Part shown: in pieces, positions 9,813 to 19,240 of the stretch
How positions within the stretch are numbered: the first letter of the stretch is position 1
How the letters are laid out: the number at the start of each line of letters is the position of its first letter
Source of the DNA: Alteromonas sp. KUL49
GTDB taxonomy: Bacteria; Pseudomonadota; Gammaproteobacteria; Enterobacterales; Alteromonadaceae
Assembly: GCF_006538345.1 (NCBI RefSeq)
Contig: NZ_BJKL01000005.1
Location: 124,001-188,000 of the forward strand
Reading direction: 5' to 3'
DNA length: 64,000 nucleotides
Notes under the pieces: model-generated
What the model was told of the DNA's origin: nothing
The model's database searches: none
Seen by the model: the letters and a program-made list of their open reading frames with translations, nothing else
Program-made: the position numbers and the translations under genes

Positions 9813-10563
9813 GCTCTTGTCAAAAGGCCTTGTGATATTCATCACTCTTTTGTTTGCAGATGTGGCTAGTGCACAGCAAGGTATTTCTGCGGTAACGGTA
9901 ACCACTAACCCCAGTGGTGGGCAAGAGTATTCAATGACGCTACAAGCGCTGTTTATTATGACAGCACTGAGTTTGATACCTGCGTTTATCATGATGATGA
10001 CCTCTTTTACCCGCATTATTGTTGTGTTGTCTATTTTGCGTCAGGCCATCGGTCTTCAACAGTCGCCGTCAAACCAAATTCTTATTGGTGTTAGTTTATT
10101 TTTGTCGATGTTTATCATGGCGCCAGTTTTCGAAGAAGTAAATCAGCGAGCTTTGCAACCTTACCTTGCTGAGGAAATGACTAGTTTGGAAGCGGTAGAG
10201 CAAGCCAAAGGGCCTATGCGAGCCTTTATGCTCTCACAAACCCGAGTTAAAGATCTCGAAACTTTTGTGCGTATCGCAGGTGATGAGGGCAAGTATCAAG
10301 ACACCAATGAAGTGCCACTGACTATTTTGATACCGGCTTTTGTCACCAGTGAATTAAAAACCGCTTTCCAGATAGGCTTTATGTTATTTATTCCGTTTCT
10401 GATCATTGATTTAGTCGTAGCGTCTATTCTGATGGCAATGGGTATGATGATGCTTTCCCCAATGATCGTCTCGCTACCTTTTAAACTGATGCTTTTCGTT
10501 CTAGTCGATGGTTGGAACTTAATTTTTGGCACACTCGCTACGAGTTTTGGAATGGGTGTGTAG
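9805..10563 (+). CDS. fliP: Flagellar export gate protein FliP
   Basis: FliP (252 aa) forms the pentameric core of the flagellar type III export gate. It has a cleavable signal peptide ([21 protein letters not shown]) and then the highly conserved membrane segments, with signatures [15 protein letters not shown] and [20 protein letters not shown]. Length matches the family. It overlaps fliO and is followed by fliQ after 9 bases, the standard fliOPQR order. Confidence 0.98.
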   Translation: MTKLLSKGLVIFITLLFADVASAQQGISAVTVTTNPSGGQEYSMTLQALFIMTALSLIPAFIMMMTSFTRIIVVLSILRQAIGLQQSPSNQILIGVSLFLSMFIMAPVFEEVNQRALQPYLAEEMTSLEAVEQAKGPMRAFMLSQTRVKDLETFVRIAGDEGKYQDTNEVPLTILIPAFVTSELKTAFQIGFMLFIPFLIIDLVVASILMAMGMMMLSPMIVSLPFKLMLFVLVDGWNLIFGTLATSFGMGV

Positions 10564-10572
10564 GAGGCAACT

Positions 10573-10842
10573 ATGTCACCAGAAGTTTTTGTCGAGATTC
10601 TTAGAGAAGCCATGTTTATGGTCATCATCTTAGTTTCTGCCGTGATCGTCCCTAGCTTAATAGTGGGGCTAGTAGTGGCTGTGTTTCAGGCTGCCACTTC
10701 TATTAACGAACAAACTATGAGTTTTCTTCCTCGTCTTATCGTGACCTTGTTAGCCTTGAGTTGGGGCGGGAACTGGCTAGTACAAAAGATTATGGATTTT
10801 ACTTTCAACATGGTCGACTTGATTCCGCAAGTTGTTGGATAA
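10573..10842 (+). CDS. fliQ: Flagellar export gate protein FliQ
   Basis: FliQ (89 aa) supplies four copies to the export gate helix. It has two membrane helices (MVIILVSAVIVPSLIVGLVV and LPRLIVTLLALSWGGNWL) and the conserved FQAATSINEQTMSFLPR loop. Length is exactly the family norm. Its stop codon abuts the fliR start. Confidence 0.98.
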   Translation: MSPEVFVEILREAMFMVIILVSAVIVPSLIVGLVVAVFQAATSINEQTMSFLPRLIVTLLALSWGGNWLVQKIMDFTFNMVDLIPQVVG

Positions 10843-11628
10843 ATGGTTTTCGAACTCGCTGTCATCAATCAATTTTTAGCTGACATGATGCTGCCTTTCA
10901 TGCGCATCAGTGGGTTATTTGCAGCTATGATTGGGTTGAGTGCCCGCTCCATTCCCACGCCTATTCGTAGTCTGCTGGCAGTCATGTTGACACTCGTTAT
11001 CATTCCTCTAGTGCCTCCAGTACCCGTTAATAGTCTTGTCGATGTGGGTACCTTTGTCATTGTTATTCAGCAGATTGTGATTGGTGTAGGGATTGGGTTT
11101 ATTTCCATGATGGTACTGAACACCTTTGTGTTAGCAGGGCAAGTTATTGCAATGCAAACTGGTTTGGGGTTTGCGTCGATTGTTGATCCGGTGAATGGGA
11201 TTAACGTGCCAGCCGTGGGGCAGTTTTATCTTATACTCGCTACATTGTTGTTTTGGGCGTTTGACGGCCACCTGTCAATGATTCAAATGATTGTGATGAG
11301 TTTCGAGGCATTCCCTATTGCTGAAGCTTGGTGGACAGGGGAGCAATTCAAATCAATCGCTCATTGGGCGGGTTGGATGTTTGTTTCTGCGGTTACGCTC
11401 TCGCTTGCGCCAATTGTTTCACTACTGATTGTGAATCTTGCGTTTGGTGTAATGACAAAAGCGTCACCTCAGCTAAATATTTTCAGTATCGGCTTTTCTA
11501 TTGCGCAGGTTATGGGGCTTCTTATTATTTGGATCACCCTAGACAACTTTATTGCGCACTACGAGTCTCAATGGACACGTGCCGAGCAATTTATGTGCGA
11601 ATTACTTCGAATTTGTCCTACGCCTTAG
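10843..11628 (+). CDS. fliR: Flagellar export gate protein FliR
   Basis: FliR (261 aa) completes the FliP-FliQ-FliR gate through which flagellar substrates cross the inner membrane. It is hydrophobic with about six membrane segments and the conserved GEXIGFQ-like region here read as GQVIAMQTGLGFASIVDP. Length is normal. It starts on the base after the fliQ stop and is followed by flhB after 35 bases. Confidence 0.97.
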   Translation: MVFELAVINQFLADMMLPFMRISGLFAAMIGLSARSIPTPIRSLLAVMLTLVIIPLVPPVPVNSLVDVGTFVIVIQQIVIGVGIGFISMMVLNTFVLAGQVIAMQTGLGFASIVDPVNGINVPAVGQFYLILATLLFWAFDGHLSMIQMIVMSFEAFPIAEAWWTGEQFKSIAHWAGWMFVSAVTLSLAPIVSLLIVNLAFGVMTKASPQLNIFSIGFSIAQVMGLLIIWITLDNFIAHYESQWTRAEQFMCELLRICPTP

Positions 11629-11663
11629 CGCAATGACTAACGTCACGATCAGCGAGTAGAAAG

Positions 11664-12791
11664 ATGGCAGAAGATACCCACGAAAAAACGGAAGAACCCA
11701 CGGGGAAAAAGATTGAGGATGCCCGAAAAAAAGGGCAGATAGCGCGATCCCGTGAACTGTCGACTGCTCTTGTTCTGATTGCCAGCGCAATAATGTTTTT
11801 AATGATGGGGGGCTGGATTGCTGAGTCCGTTTATAGAGTAACACAGCGAATGTTTATTCTGTCCCGTGATGAAACTTATGACATAACACATATGTTTGCA
11901 GCTTGGGGAGAGGCAATTAGTGCAATGAGTGGCCCCGTCGTCGCTTTTATGCTCGTGACTATGATTGCGGGCATTTACGGGTCTATTGCCATCGGTGGTT
12001 ATAATTTTACTTGGGAATCGGTCAAGCCCAAAGGGAGTAAAATGAACCCCCTCAGTGGGATGAAACGGATTTTTGGCATTAACGGTTTGGTGGAGTTGAT
12101 TAAGTCCATAGCAAAGTTTTTCGTCATTGCTGGTATGGGAGTCATCGCTTTACTTTACTTCAAAGACGAGGCCCTTCACTTAGATCTAGAGCTTTACCCT
12201 CGTAACCTTTTTCATGCCTTTGACATGATTGAATGGGCGTTTTTGTTGCTTGTATGCGGAATGATCCCAATCACCATTATCGATATCCCGTATCAGATAT
12301 ACAAACACAACAAAGAAATGAAAATGACCAAACAAGAGGTCAAAGACGAACGCAAGAATGCCGAAGGCGACCCTATGGTAAAAGGTCGTATCCGTAAACT
12401 TCAATATCAAGCCGCCGCTAAACGTATGATGCAAGAAGTACCCAAAGCTGATGTTGTTGTAACCAACCCTACGCATTACTCCGTTGCCATAAAATATGAA
12501 GACAGTGGTAACAGAGCACCTGTCGTTGTGGCGAAAGGAACCGATGAACTTGCTATGCATATTCGAAAAATTGCGACGGCGAATGATGTTCCACTCATAC
12601 CATCCCCCATGCTGGCCCGTGCGATTTACTACTCAACTGAAGTTGATGACGAAGTGCCAAATGGCCTATTTATGGCAGTAGCACAGGTATTGGCTCACGT
12701 TTATCAGTTGAAAGCCTACCGCGCTGGTAAGGGTAAGCGACCCAAGCCGCTAGAGCGCAACCTTCCCATACCAGAAGAACTTCGTCGATAA
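11664..12791 (+). CDS. flhB: Flagellar export switch protein FlhB
   Basis: FlhB (375 aa) is the export-apparatus protein whose self-cleavage switches from hook to filament substrates. The start EKTEEPTGKKIEDARKKGQIARS is the family signature; four membrane helices follow, and the cytosolic domain carries the autocleavage motif NPTH at residues 268-271 within VVVTNPTHYSVAIKY. Length is typical. It would be the partner of the long FliK encoded earlier. Confidence 0.98.
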   Translation: MAEDTHEKTEEPTGKKIEDARKKGQIARSRELSTALVLIASAIMFLMMGGWIAESVYRVTQRMFILSRDETYDITHMFAAWGEAISAMSGPVVAFMLVTMIAGIYGSIAIGGYNFTWESVKPKGSKMNPLSGMKRIFGINGLVELIKSIAKFFVIAGMGVIALLYFKDEALHLDLELYPRNLFHAFDMIEWAFLLLVCGMIPITIIDIPYQIYKHNKEMKMTKQEVKDERKNAEGDPMVKGRIRKLQYQAAAKRMMQEVPKADVVVTNPTHYSVAIKYEDSGNRAPVVVAKGTDELAMHIRKIATANDVPLIPSPMLARAIYYSTEVDDEVPNGLFMAVAQVLAHVYQLKAYRAGKGKRPKPLERNLPIPEELRR

Positions 12792-12832
12792 GCCATAAAC
12801 AGAGGTGACTTGAGCCAGCGTCAAAACAAAGC

Positions 12833-12848
12833 TGGCACGCTAGTTGAT
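12833..12848 (+). promoter_or_regulatory. Probable sigma-54 promoter upstream of flhA
   Basis: TGGCACGCTAGTTGAT has a perfect -24 hexamer and correct spacing, but the -12 element reads TTGAT instead of TTGCW. It lies 59 bases before flhA in a 115-base gap. A 6-bp inverted repeat (GCCAGC at 12814-12819, GCTGGC at 12831-12836) overlaps the -24 box. In Vibrio and Pseudomonas the flhA-flhF-flhG-fliA segment is under RpoN control, which supports the call. Confidence 0.5.
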
Positions 12849-12906
12849 ACATATCGATAGCAGCGCTTTAAAAGCGTCAATTTTTCGATAGAGAGACACA
12901 CTTACG

Positions 12907-15006
12907 ATGCAGTTAGCCGGTTATTTTCAACGCTTCGATAAGAATCAAATACAGCAATTTACTAACGGATTGGGTGCTCCCGTTGTTCTTTTAGCTATTA
13001 TGGGTATGGTCATCCTACCCATGCCTCCGTTCTTACTAGACGTGCTGTTTAGTTTCAATATTGCTTTGTCTCTGGTCATTATCTTGGTCGCCGTTTTTAC
13101 TCAGAAACCCGTAGACTTTGGTATTTTCCCACTCGTTCTATTGATTGCGACGGTTTTACGACTCGCGCTAAATGTAGCATCCACTCGTGTAGTTTTACTT
13201 TATGGCCATGAGGGTGGTGACGCCGCAGGTAAAGTCATTGAAGCCTTCGGTGAAGTGGTTATCGGCGGCAACTACGCGGTGGGTGTAGTTGTGTTCGCTA
13301 TCTTGCTCATCATTAACTTTAAAGTAGTTACCGCAGGTGCTGGAAGAATTTCTGAAGTGAGCGCTCGCTTTACGTTGGATGCTATGCCAGGTAAGCAGAT
13401 GGCAATAGATGCTGACTTGAATGCAGGGTATATAGACCAAGATGAAGCTCGTAAGCGCAGGGAAGAAATCACTGCAGAAGCTGACTTTTATGGCTCAATG
13501 GATGGTGCGTCAAAATTTGTTAAAGGCGATGCCGTAGCAGGCTTGTTCATCATGTTAATCAACATTGTCGGTGGCTTGTTCATCGGTATGATTCAACATG
13601 GTTTAACCTTTGGTAATGCGATAGAGGTTTATACCATTCTTACGATTGGTGATGGCTTGGTGGCTCAAATTCCATCACTACTACTGTCTGTGGCAACGGC
13701 GATTATTGTTACCCGTGAAAACGAAACCCAAGAAATGGGTAAAGAAATTCAAACACAACTAGGTAACAGTCAGGCTTTATATATTGCTGCTGGTGTGTTG
13801 TTTGTTATGGGTATCATTCCCGGAATGCCTCACATTGCGTTCTTAGGATTTTCAGCGCTTATTGCTGGATATGCCTACTGGCAAGATTACAAAGCGAAGA
13901 AGCTGGCACAGCAACCACCTGTTCCCGCCAATGTTGAAGCGCAAGAAACTACACCACCCGAGGCTAAAGAGCTTGGTTGGGACGACGTTCAGCAAGTTGA
14001 TACCATCGGTCTTGAAGTGGGTTACCGTCTTATCCCACTGGTGGATAAATCCCAAGGCGGTGAACTTCTTACTCGCATAAAAGGCGTACGTAAAAAACTG
14101 TCTCAAGAACTTGGATTTCTTATTCCGCCGGTGCACATTCGCGACAATTTAGATTTAGAACCTAATACCTACACAATAGCCATGTTGGGCGTCAATATTG
14201 GCGATGCACAAATCAGCCATGATGAAGAATTGGCAATCAACCCCGGTCAGGTATTCGGTAAGCTAGAAGGGCGAGCAACTAAAGATCCAGCGTTTGGTTT
14301 AGATGCTATTTGGATCAAACCCGCCAAGCGCGAGCACGCCCAAACTCTTGGGTATACTGTAGTAGACGCCGCAACAGTTGTTGCTACCCATCTGAGTCAA
14401 TTACTCACCAACAATGCCTATCAACTACTAGGTCATGAAGAAACTCAGCAGCTTCTTGATATGTTGGCTAAACACAACCCCAAGTTGGTTGAAGGCTTGG
14501 TACCAGACATACTTCAACTGAGCACAGTGGTAAAAGTATTACAAACCCTCCTATTTGAAGGGGTGCCAATAAGAGACATGCGTACGATTGTACAGACGCT
14601 AAGTGAATACGGCCCCCGTTCTCAAGACCCTGATGTTCTAGTATCTGCTGTTCGTATAGCGCTTAAACGCCTGATTGTTCAAGAAATAACCGTCGGTGCA
14701 AAAGAGATCCCTGTCATAACCTTGGCACCAGAGTTGGAACAGATGTTGCACCAGTCACTCCAAGCAGGTGGAGAAGACGGCGCGGGTATTGAACCTGGTT
14801 TAGCAGACAAGCTTCAGCAATCATTGCAGCAAGCAAGTCAACAGCAAGAGCTCGAAGGTGAGCCGGCAGTATTGCTGACCTCAGGTATGTTAAGGCCTGT
14901 GCTATCACGCTTCTTGAAATATTCTGTCGCTGGATTGCATGTCTTGTCTTATCAAGAAGTGCCAGATGACAAACAGATAAAGATTGTAAGCTCAGTGGGT
15001 CAATAA
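12907..15006 (+). CDS. flhA: Flagellar export platform protein FlhA
   Basis: FlhA (699 aa) forms the nonameric export ring; its membrane part couples proton flow to export and its cytosolic part docks chaperone-substrate complexes. The N-terminal half has about eight membrane segments and the FHIPEP signature region (FPLVLLIATVLRLALNVAST; GDAVAGLFIMLINIVGG). The C-terminal half is soluble (LGLEVGYRLIPLVD-like; PPVHIRDNLDLEPNTYTI). Length is normal. A 115-base leader separates it from flhB. Confidence 0.98.
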   Translation: MQLAGYFQRFDKNQIQQFTNGLGAPVVLLAIMGMVILPMPPFLLDVLFSFNIALSLVIILVAVFTQKPVDFGIFPLVLLIATVLRLALNVASTRVVLLYGHEGGDAAGKVIEAFGEVVIGGNYAVGVVVFAILLIINFKVVTAGAGRISEVSARFTLDAMPGKQMAIDADLNAGYIDQDEARKRREEITAEADFYGSMDGASKFVKGDAVAGLFIMLINIVGGLFIGMIQHGLTFGNAIEVYTILTIGDGLVAQIPSLLLSVATAIIVTRENETQEMGKEIQTQLGNSQALYIAAGVLFVMGIIPGMPHIAFLGFSALIAGYAYWQDYKAKKLAQQPPVPANVEAQETTPPEAKELGWDDVQQVDTIGLEVGYRLIPLVDKSQGGELLTRIKGVRKKLSQELGFLIPPVHIRDNLDLEPNTYTIAMLGVNIGDAQISHDEELAINPGQVFGKLEGRATKDPAFGLDAIWIKPAKREHAQTLGYTVVDAATVVATHLSQLLTNNAYQLLGHEETQQLLDMLAKHNPKLVEGLVPDILQLSTVVKVLQTLLFEGVPIRDMRTIVQTLSEYGPRSQDPDVLVSAVRIALKRLIVQEITVGAKEIPVITLAPELEQMLHQSLQAGGEDGAGIEPGLADKLQQSLQQASQQQELEGEPAVLLTSGMLRPVLSRFLKYSVAGLHVLSYQEVPDDKQIKIVSSVGQ

Positions 15007-15036
15007 ACTGACACTGAAGCTACCTAAGGGGTTACT

Positions 15037-16419
15037 ATGAAAATCAGACGATTCTTCGGTAAAGACATGCGTGAAGCACTAAGTCAGGTTAAAGCTGAAT
15101 TAGGCAGTGATGCAGTTATTATGTCTAATCGCAAAGTTGCCGACGGTATCGAACTAGTTGCCGCCTACGACAAAGAGCCTGAAGCAAAGCTTTCGGTGAA
15201 GAAACCTGCCGCTGCGAAGAAAGACCCTGCAGTTCCGTCACTAAGCGAAATCATAGGTGATGATGGACCCGACAGTTTAAAAGCCCTGCTTGAAAAACAG
15301 CACGGAGAGCAAAATCGACAAGAACCGAATGCGGCGGTAAAAAACAAAAACGTTCAACATGCCAATGACATTGCACAACATCTCGATTTTTCTGATGCGT
15401 TCATCGAAGAATCAAGTCAGCAACATGAACCTGTTTCTGCTGTGCAACATCAGCATCAGGCATCAGGTATGGCTAGCACCGAAACTACCTCCAGTGACGA
15501 ATTGACAAATATCAAAGAAGAACTGGCGTCATTAAGAAGCGTGTTGCAGCATCAAGTAGCCGACTTGATGGAAGCAAAACAACGTCGTAAAAAGCCTGTA
15601 CATCACTTTTTGACCAAGCGATTGGTCGCCATGGGGCTCTCAGAAAGCCTCGCCTCTCAGCTTATTAATTATACGCCTTCACACTATAATGAGCGCGAAG
15701 CATGGATTTATCTTCTAAACCTATTGGCTAATCGCATTAATGTCACGGGTAACGATATACTTACGCAAAAAGGGGCTGTTGCATTAGTTGGACCGACGGG
15801 AACTGGAAAAACCACGACCGTTGCTAAACTTGCAGCAAGATATGCTCAAAAGTACGGTGCTGAGTCGGTGGCAATGATCACTATAGATACCTACAGAATT
15901 GCTGCCTTTGAACAGCTAGCGACCTACGGAAAAATTATTGGTTGTACTGTGAGAAAAGCGCAAAGTAGTGAGGAATTAGCAGATTTATTGTTCCAGCTCA
16001 GACATAAGCGTCTAATATTAATAGATACTGCAGGTTTTAGTCAGCGAGATAGCCGATTAATTAAACAAATCAAGCAGTTTGATAATGGCCAAATGCAGCC
16101 TGTGAAAAAATATCTTGTGGCACAAGCGAACACGCAATATGCGACTTTAGAGCGAATTATTGCCGCTTATGAAGAGATTAATTTAGATGGCTGTATTTTT
16201 ACAAAGCTAGATGAATGCTACTCTCTAGGAGAGATCATTAGCGCCGCAGTGACTTATCAGTTGCCTGTAAGTTATGTGACTGATGGACAAAAAGTTCCAG
16301 AGGACATTAAGGTAGCTGAAGCAAAATCTATAGTATCTGCTGCAGCAAAGCTTTATAAAAAGTATGGATTGAATCATACTAGTAGTAATGATGTGGTAAA
16401 TTCAGCACGAGCAGTATGA
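15037..16419 (+). CDS. flhF: Flagellar placement SRP-type GTPase FlhF
   Basis: FlhF (460 aa) is an SRP-family GTPase that sets polar flagellum position. The N-terminal B domain begins MKIRRFFGKDMREALSQVK; a variable Gln/Glu-rich linker follows to about residue 190. The NG domain has the P-loop GPTGTGKTTTVAKLAA near residue 250, the DTAG motif (LILIDTAGFSQRD) and TKLDE. The stop overlaps the flhG start (ATGA), implying coupled synthesis of the GTPase and its regulator. Confidence 0.97.
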   Translation: MKIRRFFGKDMREALSQVKAELGSDAVIMSNRKVADGIELVAAYDKEPEAKLSVKKPAAAKKDPAVPSLSEIIGDDGPDSLKALLEKQHGEQNRQEPNAAVKNKNVQHANDIAQHLDFSDAFIEESSQQHEPVSAVQHQHQASGMASTETTSSDELTNIKEELASLRSVLQHQVADLMEAKQRRKKPVHHFLTKRLVAMGLSESLASQLINYTPSHYNEREAWIYLLNLLANRINVTGNDILTQKGAVALVGPTGTGKTTTVAKLAARYAQKYGAESVAMITIDTYRIAAFEQLATYGKIIGCTVRKAQSSEELADLLFQLRHKRLILIDTAGFSQRDSRLIKQIKQFDNGQMQPVKKYLVAQANTQYATLERIIAAYEEINLDGCIFTKLDECYSLGEIISAAVTYQLPVSYVTDGQKVPEDIKVAEAKSIVSAAAKLYKKYGLNHTSSNDVVNSARAV

Positions 16420-17276
16420 TTGACGACCAAGCGAGTAGCTTACGAAAAATGAAGCAATCACGGTTAATCAAAGTTATCGCCGTCACCGGAGGAAAGGGTG
16501 GCGTAGGTAAAACCAACATTACGTTAAACACGGCCATTGCTATGGCAAAACGTGGTAAACGCGTAATGGTATTAGACGCAGACTTAGGGCTAGCTAACGT
16601 AGATGTTATGTTAGGGCTCAGAGTCGAGCGTAATCTTTCTCACGTATTGTCTGGTGAATGTACACTGGACGAAATTCTTGTCACTGGTCCTCACGGTATC
16701 AAAATTGCGCCTGCAACCTCAGGTACGCAATCCATGGCGGAACTCACGCCTACTGAGCATGCCGGTCTGATTCGGGCGTTTAGCGAGCTCCGTTCAGAAA
16801 TTGACGTATTAATTGTCGATACCGCAGCAGGTATCTCTGATATGGTCTTGAGTTTTTCAAGAGCGTCTCAAGACATCATGGTTGTTGTGTGTGATGAACC
16901 AACATCACTCACCGATGCTTATGCATTAATTAAACTACTGAATCGAGAGCACGGCGTGTTTAGGTTCAAAGTAGTCGCAAATATGGTGCGTGATGTGCGG
17001 GAAGGACAGGAATTATTCAATAAGTTGTCTAAAGTTACTGGTAGATTTCTCGACGTGGCCTTGGAACTTGTTGCAACGATTCCTTTCGATGAAAACATTC
17101 GCAGAGCAGTACGCAAGCAAACTGCAATTGTTGATGCATTTCCTGGTTCCCCAGCAGCATTGGCGATATCGCAACTGGCAAATAATGCACTCACTTGGCC
17201 AATCCCAGCACAACCTGGGGGGCATTTGGAATTTTTCTTAGAACAACTTGTGTCTGAAAAAGCAGTAGGAAATTAA
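16416..17276 (+). CDS. flhG: Flagellar number regulator FlhG (FleN), MinD-like ATPase
   Basis: FlhG/FleN (286 aa) is a MinD/ParA-family ATPase that limits flagellar number by activating FlhF GTPase and restraining the sigma-54 activator. The deviant Walker A VTGGKGGVGKTNITLN is at residues 22-38, followed by VLDADLGLANVDVMLG and VDTAAGISDMVLSF. The N-terminal QASSLRKMKQ resembles the DQAxGLR motif that stimulates FlhF. Overlap with flhF and position before fliA match Vibrio and Pseudomonas. Confidence 0.96.
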   Translation: MIDDQASSLRKMKQSRLIKVIAVTGGKGGVGKTNITLNTAIAMAKRGKRVMVLDADLGLANVDVMLGLRVERNLSHVLSGECTLDEILVTGPHGIKIAPATSGTQSMAELTPTEHAGLIRAFSELRSEIDVLIVDTAAGISDMVLSFSRASQDIMVVVCDEPTSLTDAYALIKLLNREHGVFRFKVVANMVRDVREGQELFNKLSKVTGRFLDVALELVATIPFDENIRRAVRKQTAIVDAFPGSPAALAISQLANNALTWPIPAQPGGHLEFFLEQLVSEKAVGN

Positions 17277-17278
17277 CG

Positions 17279-18013
17279 TTGAATAGCAAGGCAGCCGCTT
17301 ATCAACAACAAACTGATAAAGCACAGCTAGTAGAGCGTCATGCTCCGCTGGTGAAGCGCATTGCTCATCACTTAATGGCTAGGCTTCCAGCGAGTGTTAT
17401 CGTTGATGATTTAATTCAATCAGGCATGATTGGACTGCTAGAAGCTGCGAGAAACTTTGACGGTTCCAAAGGCGCGAGCTTTGAAACCTTCGCAGGTATC
17501 CGTATTCGTGGTGCGATGCTTGATGAAATTCGAAAAGGTGATTGGACGCCACGGTCAGTACACAAAAATGGTAGAGCAATCACCGAGGCTATATCTCTCG
17601 TCGAGAGCGAAACCGGGGGCGATGCCAGAGACGCCGACATTGCGGCAAAACTCAACGTTAGCTTGCCCGAATACCACCAGATGCTTAATGAAGTAAATGC
17701 TGGAAAGCTGGTAGGAATCGAAGATTTAGGTGTATCGGAAGACGTAATTTCCACCGAAAAAAATCGCGGCAGCGATGCACCATTAGAAGATTTGATGCAG
17801 GGCGCGTTTCAAAAAGCGTTAGCCCATGCTATTACTACGTTACCCGAGCGGGAAGCGATTGTGCTGTCTTTATACTATGATGAAGAACTGAACCTACGTG
17901 AAATAGGTGAAGTACTTGATGTAAGTGAGTCTAGAGTCAGCCAAATTCACAGTCAGGCCATGCTAAAACTCAAATCACGAATGAAGTCTTGGCAGACTGA
18001 TGAAGACGAATAG
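17279..18013 (+). CDS. fliA: Flagellar sigma factor FliA (sigma-28)
   Basis: FliA (244 aa) is the sigma factor for late flagellar and chemotaxis genes. Regions 2 (APLVKRIAHHLMARLPASV; DDLIQSGMIGLLEAARNFD), 3 and 4 (LPEREAIVLSLYYDEELNLREIG; SRVSQIHSQAMLKLK) are all intact. The start is TTG, preceded by AGGA at good distance; the next in-frame Met is beyond residue 30, inside region 2, so TTG is the plausible start. It follows flhG by 2 bases. Confidence 0.97.
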   Translation: MNSKAAAYQQQTDKAQLVERHAPLVKRIAHHLMARLPASVIVDDLIQSGMIGLLEAARNFDGSKGASFETFAGIRIRGAMLDEIRKGDWTPRSVHKNGRAITEAISLVESETGGDARDADIAAKLNVSLPEYHQMLNEVNAGKLVGIEDLGVSEDVISTEKNRGSDAPLEDLMQGAFQKALAHAITTLPEREAIVLSLYYDEELNLREIGEVLDVSESRVSQIHSQAMLKLKSRMKSWQTDEDE

Positions 18014-18048
18014 AAACTTAGAACGATTAACCCTCACTGGAGGCTATT

Positions 18049-18432
18049 TTGGATAAAAGCATGAAAATTCTTGTGGTTGATGATTTTTCTACCATGAGAC
18101 GTATCATCAAAAACCTGCTCAAAGATTTGGGTTTCGCCAATATCCAGGAAGCGGATGACGGCAATACCGCGCTACCTATGCTACAACAAGGCGACTTTGA
18201 TTTTGTTGTAACCGACTGGAACATGCCGGGTATGCAAGGTATAGATTTGCTTCGTCACATTCGTGCAGATGACAAACTCAAACACCTTCCTGTACTAATG
18301 GTTACGGCAGAAGCTAAGAAAGAACAAATCGTAGCAGCGGCGCAAGCTGGTGTTAACGGATATGTTGTTAAACCATTCACGGCAGCTACGCTTAAAGAAA
18401 AACTAGATAAGATCTTTGAACGTTTAGGTTGA
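18049..18432 (+). CDS. cheY: Chemotaxis response regulator CheY
   Basis: CheY (127 aa) is the phospho-carrier that binds FliM and changes rotation. Acidic pocket DD at residues 11-12, phospho-acceptor Asp56 in [10 protein letters not shown], and the switch Lys in YVVKPFT are all present. The start is TTG: the ribosome site TGGAGG at 18038-18043 is correctly spaced for it and too far (17 bases) from the downstream ATG at 18061. The resulting [12 protein letters not shown] start resembles CheY of related polar flagellates. Confidence 0.97.
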   Translation: MDKSMKILVVDDFSTMRRIIKNLLKDLGFANIQEADDGNTALPMLQQGDFDFVVTDWNMPGMQGIDLLRHIRADDKLKHLPVLMVTAEAKKEQIVAAAQAGVNGYVVKPFTAATLKEKLDKIFERLG

Positions 18433-18466
18433 TCCAGGCGCTCCCTAGAAATAAGAGGTTTACTGG

Positions 18467-19228
18467 ATGTCAACAAATGTGAATGTCCCGATTTCGCTTG
18501 AAGAGGCTAAGCAATTAGTCGCGTACATGGAAGCGGGTGATAACGCTTCTGCGAACGCTATTCTTGAAGCGGCGTCAATGAAAGAATCTGTCGAGTTATT
18601 CGCCGAAGTCGGTAAGTTGACTCGTCAGTTGCATGACGCACTGAACAATTTTCAGCTAGATGAACGTATCGTAAATTTAGCAAACGACGATATTCCTGAT
18701 GCTCAGTCTCGATTGATGTATGTAATCGAGGAAACTGAGAAAGCAGCGAACACTACGATGGACGCTGTAGAAGCAAGCATGCCGATATCTGAAAACTTGA
18801 ATTCAAGCATTGATAAAATTATGCCTGAGTGGAAAAAGTTGATGACTAGGCAATTAGAGCTCGGCGAATTTAAGGCCCTGTGCCAAGACTTGGACAAGCT
18901 TCTCGAAGATGGTGTTGAACAGTCGTCTAAGTTAACGTCTTTGCTCACTGAAGTTCTTATGGCCCAGGGCTATCAAGATTTAACAGGTCAGGTGATACGC
19001 AAAGTTATCGACTTGGTCAAAGAAGTCGAAGACAGTCTTGTTAACATGCTCACCGTATTTGGAGAGCAGGAGTTAATGGGACAAACTAAACCCGCGGCAA
19101 AATCTGTCGATAACAAATCGGTTAGTGCAGTAGAAGCGGAAGGCCCCATTATCGACGCTGAGAATCGCGATGATGTTGTATCGGGTCAAGACGATGTTGA
19201 CGACCTTTTGTCCAGCTTAGGTTTTTAG
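18467..19228 (+). CDS. cheZ: CheY-P phosphatase CheZ
   Basis: CheZ (253 aa) dephosphorylates CheY-P. The long helical body contains the active segment LMAQGYQDLTGQVIRKVIDLV, with the catalytic Gln in YQDLTGQ near residue 170. The extreme C-terminus DDVDDLLSSLGF is the CheY-binding tail. Length is somewhat above the enteric 214 residues, typical for marine gammaproteobacteria. It sits between cheY and cheA. Confidence 0.96.
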   Translation: MSTNVNVPISLEEAKQLVAYMEAGDNASANAILEAASMKESVELFAEVGKLTRQLHDALNNFQLDERIVNLANDDIPDAQSRLMYVIEETEKAANTTMDAVEASMPISENLNSSIDKIMPEWKKLMTRQLELGEFKALCQDLDKLLEDGVEQSSKLTSLLTEVLMAQGYQDLTGQVIRKVIDLVKEVEDSLVNMLTVFGEQELMGQTKPAAKSVDNKSVSAVEAEGPIIDAENRDDVVSGQDDVDDLLSSLGF

Positions 19229-19240
19229 GGGAGCAGGCGC

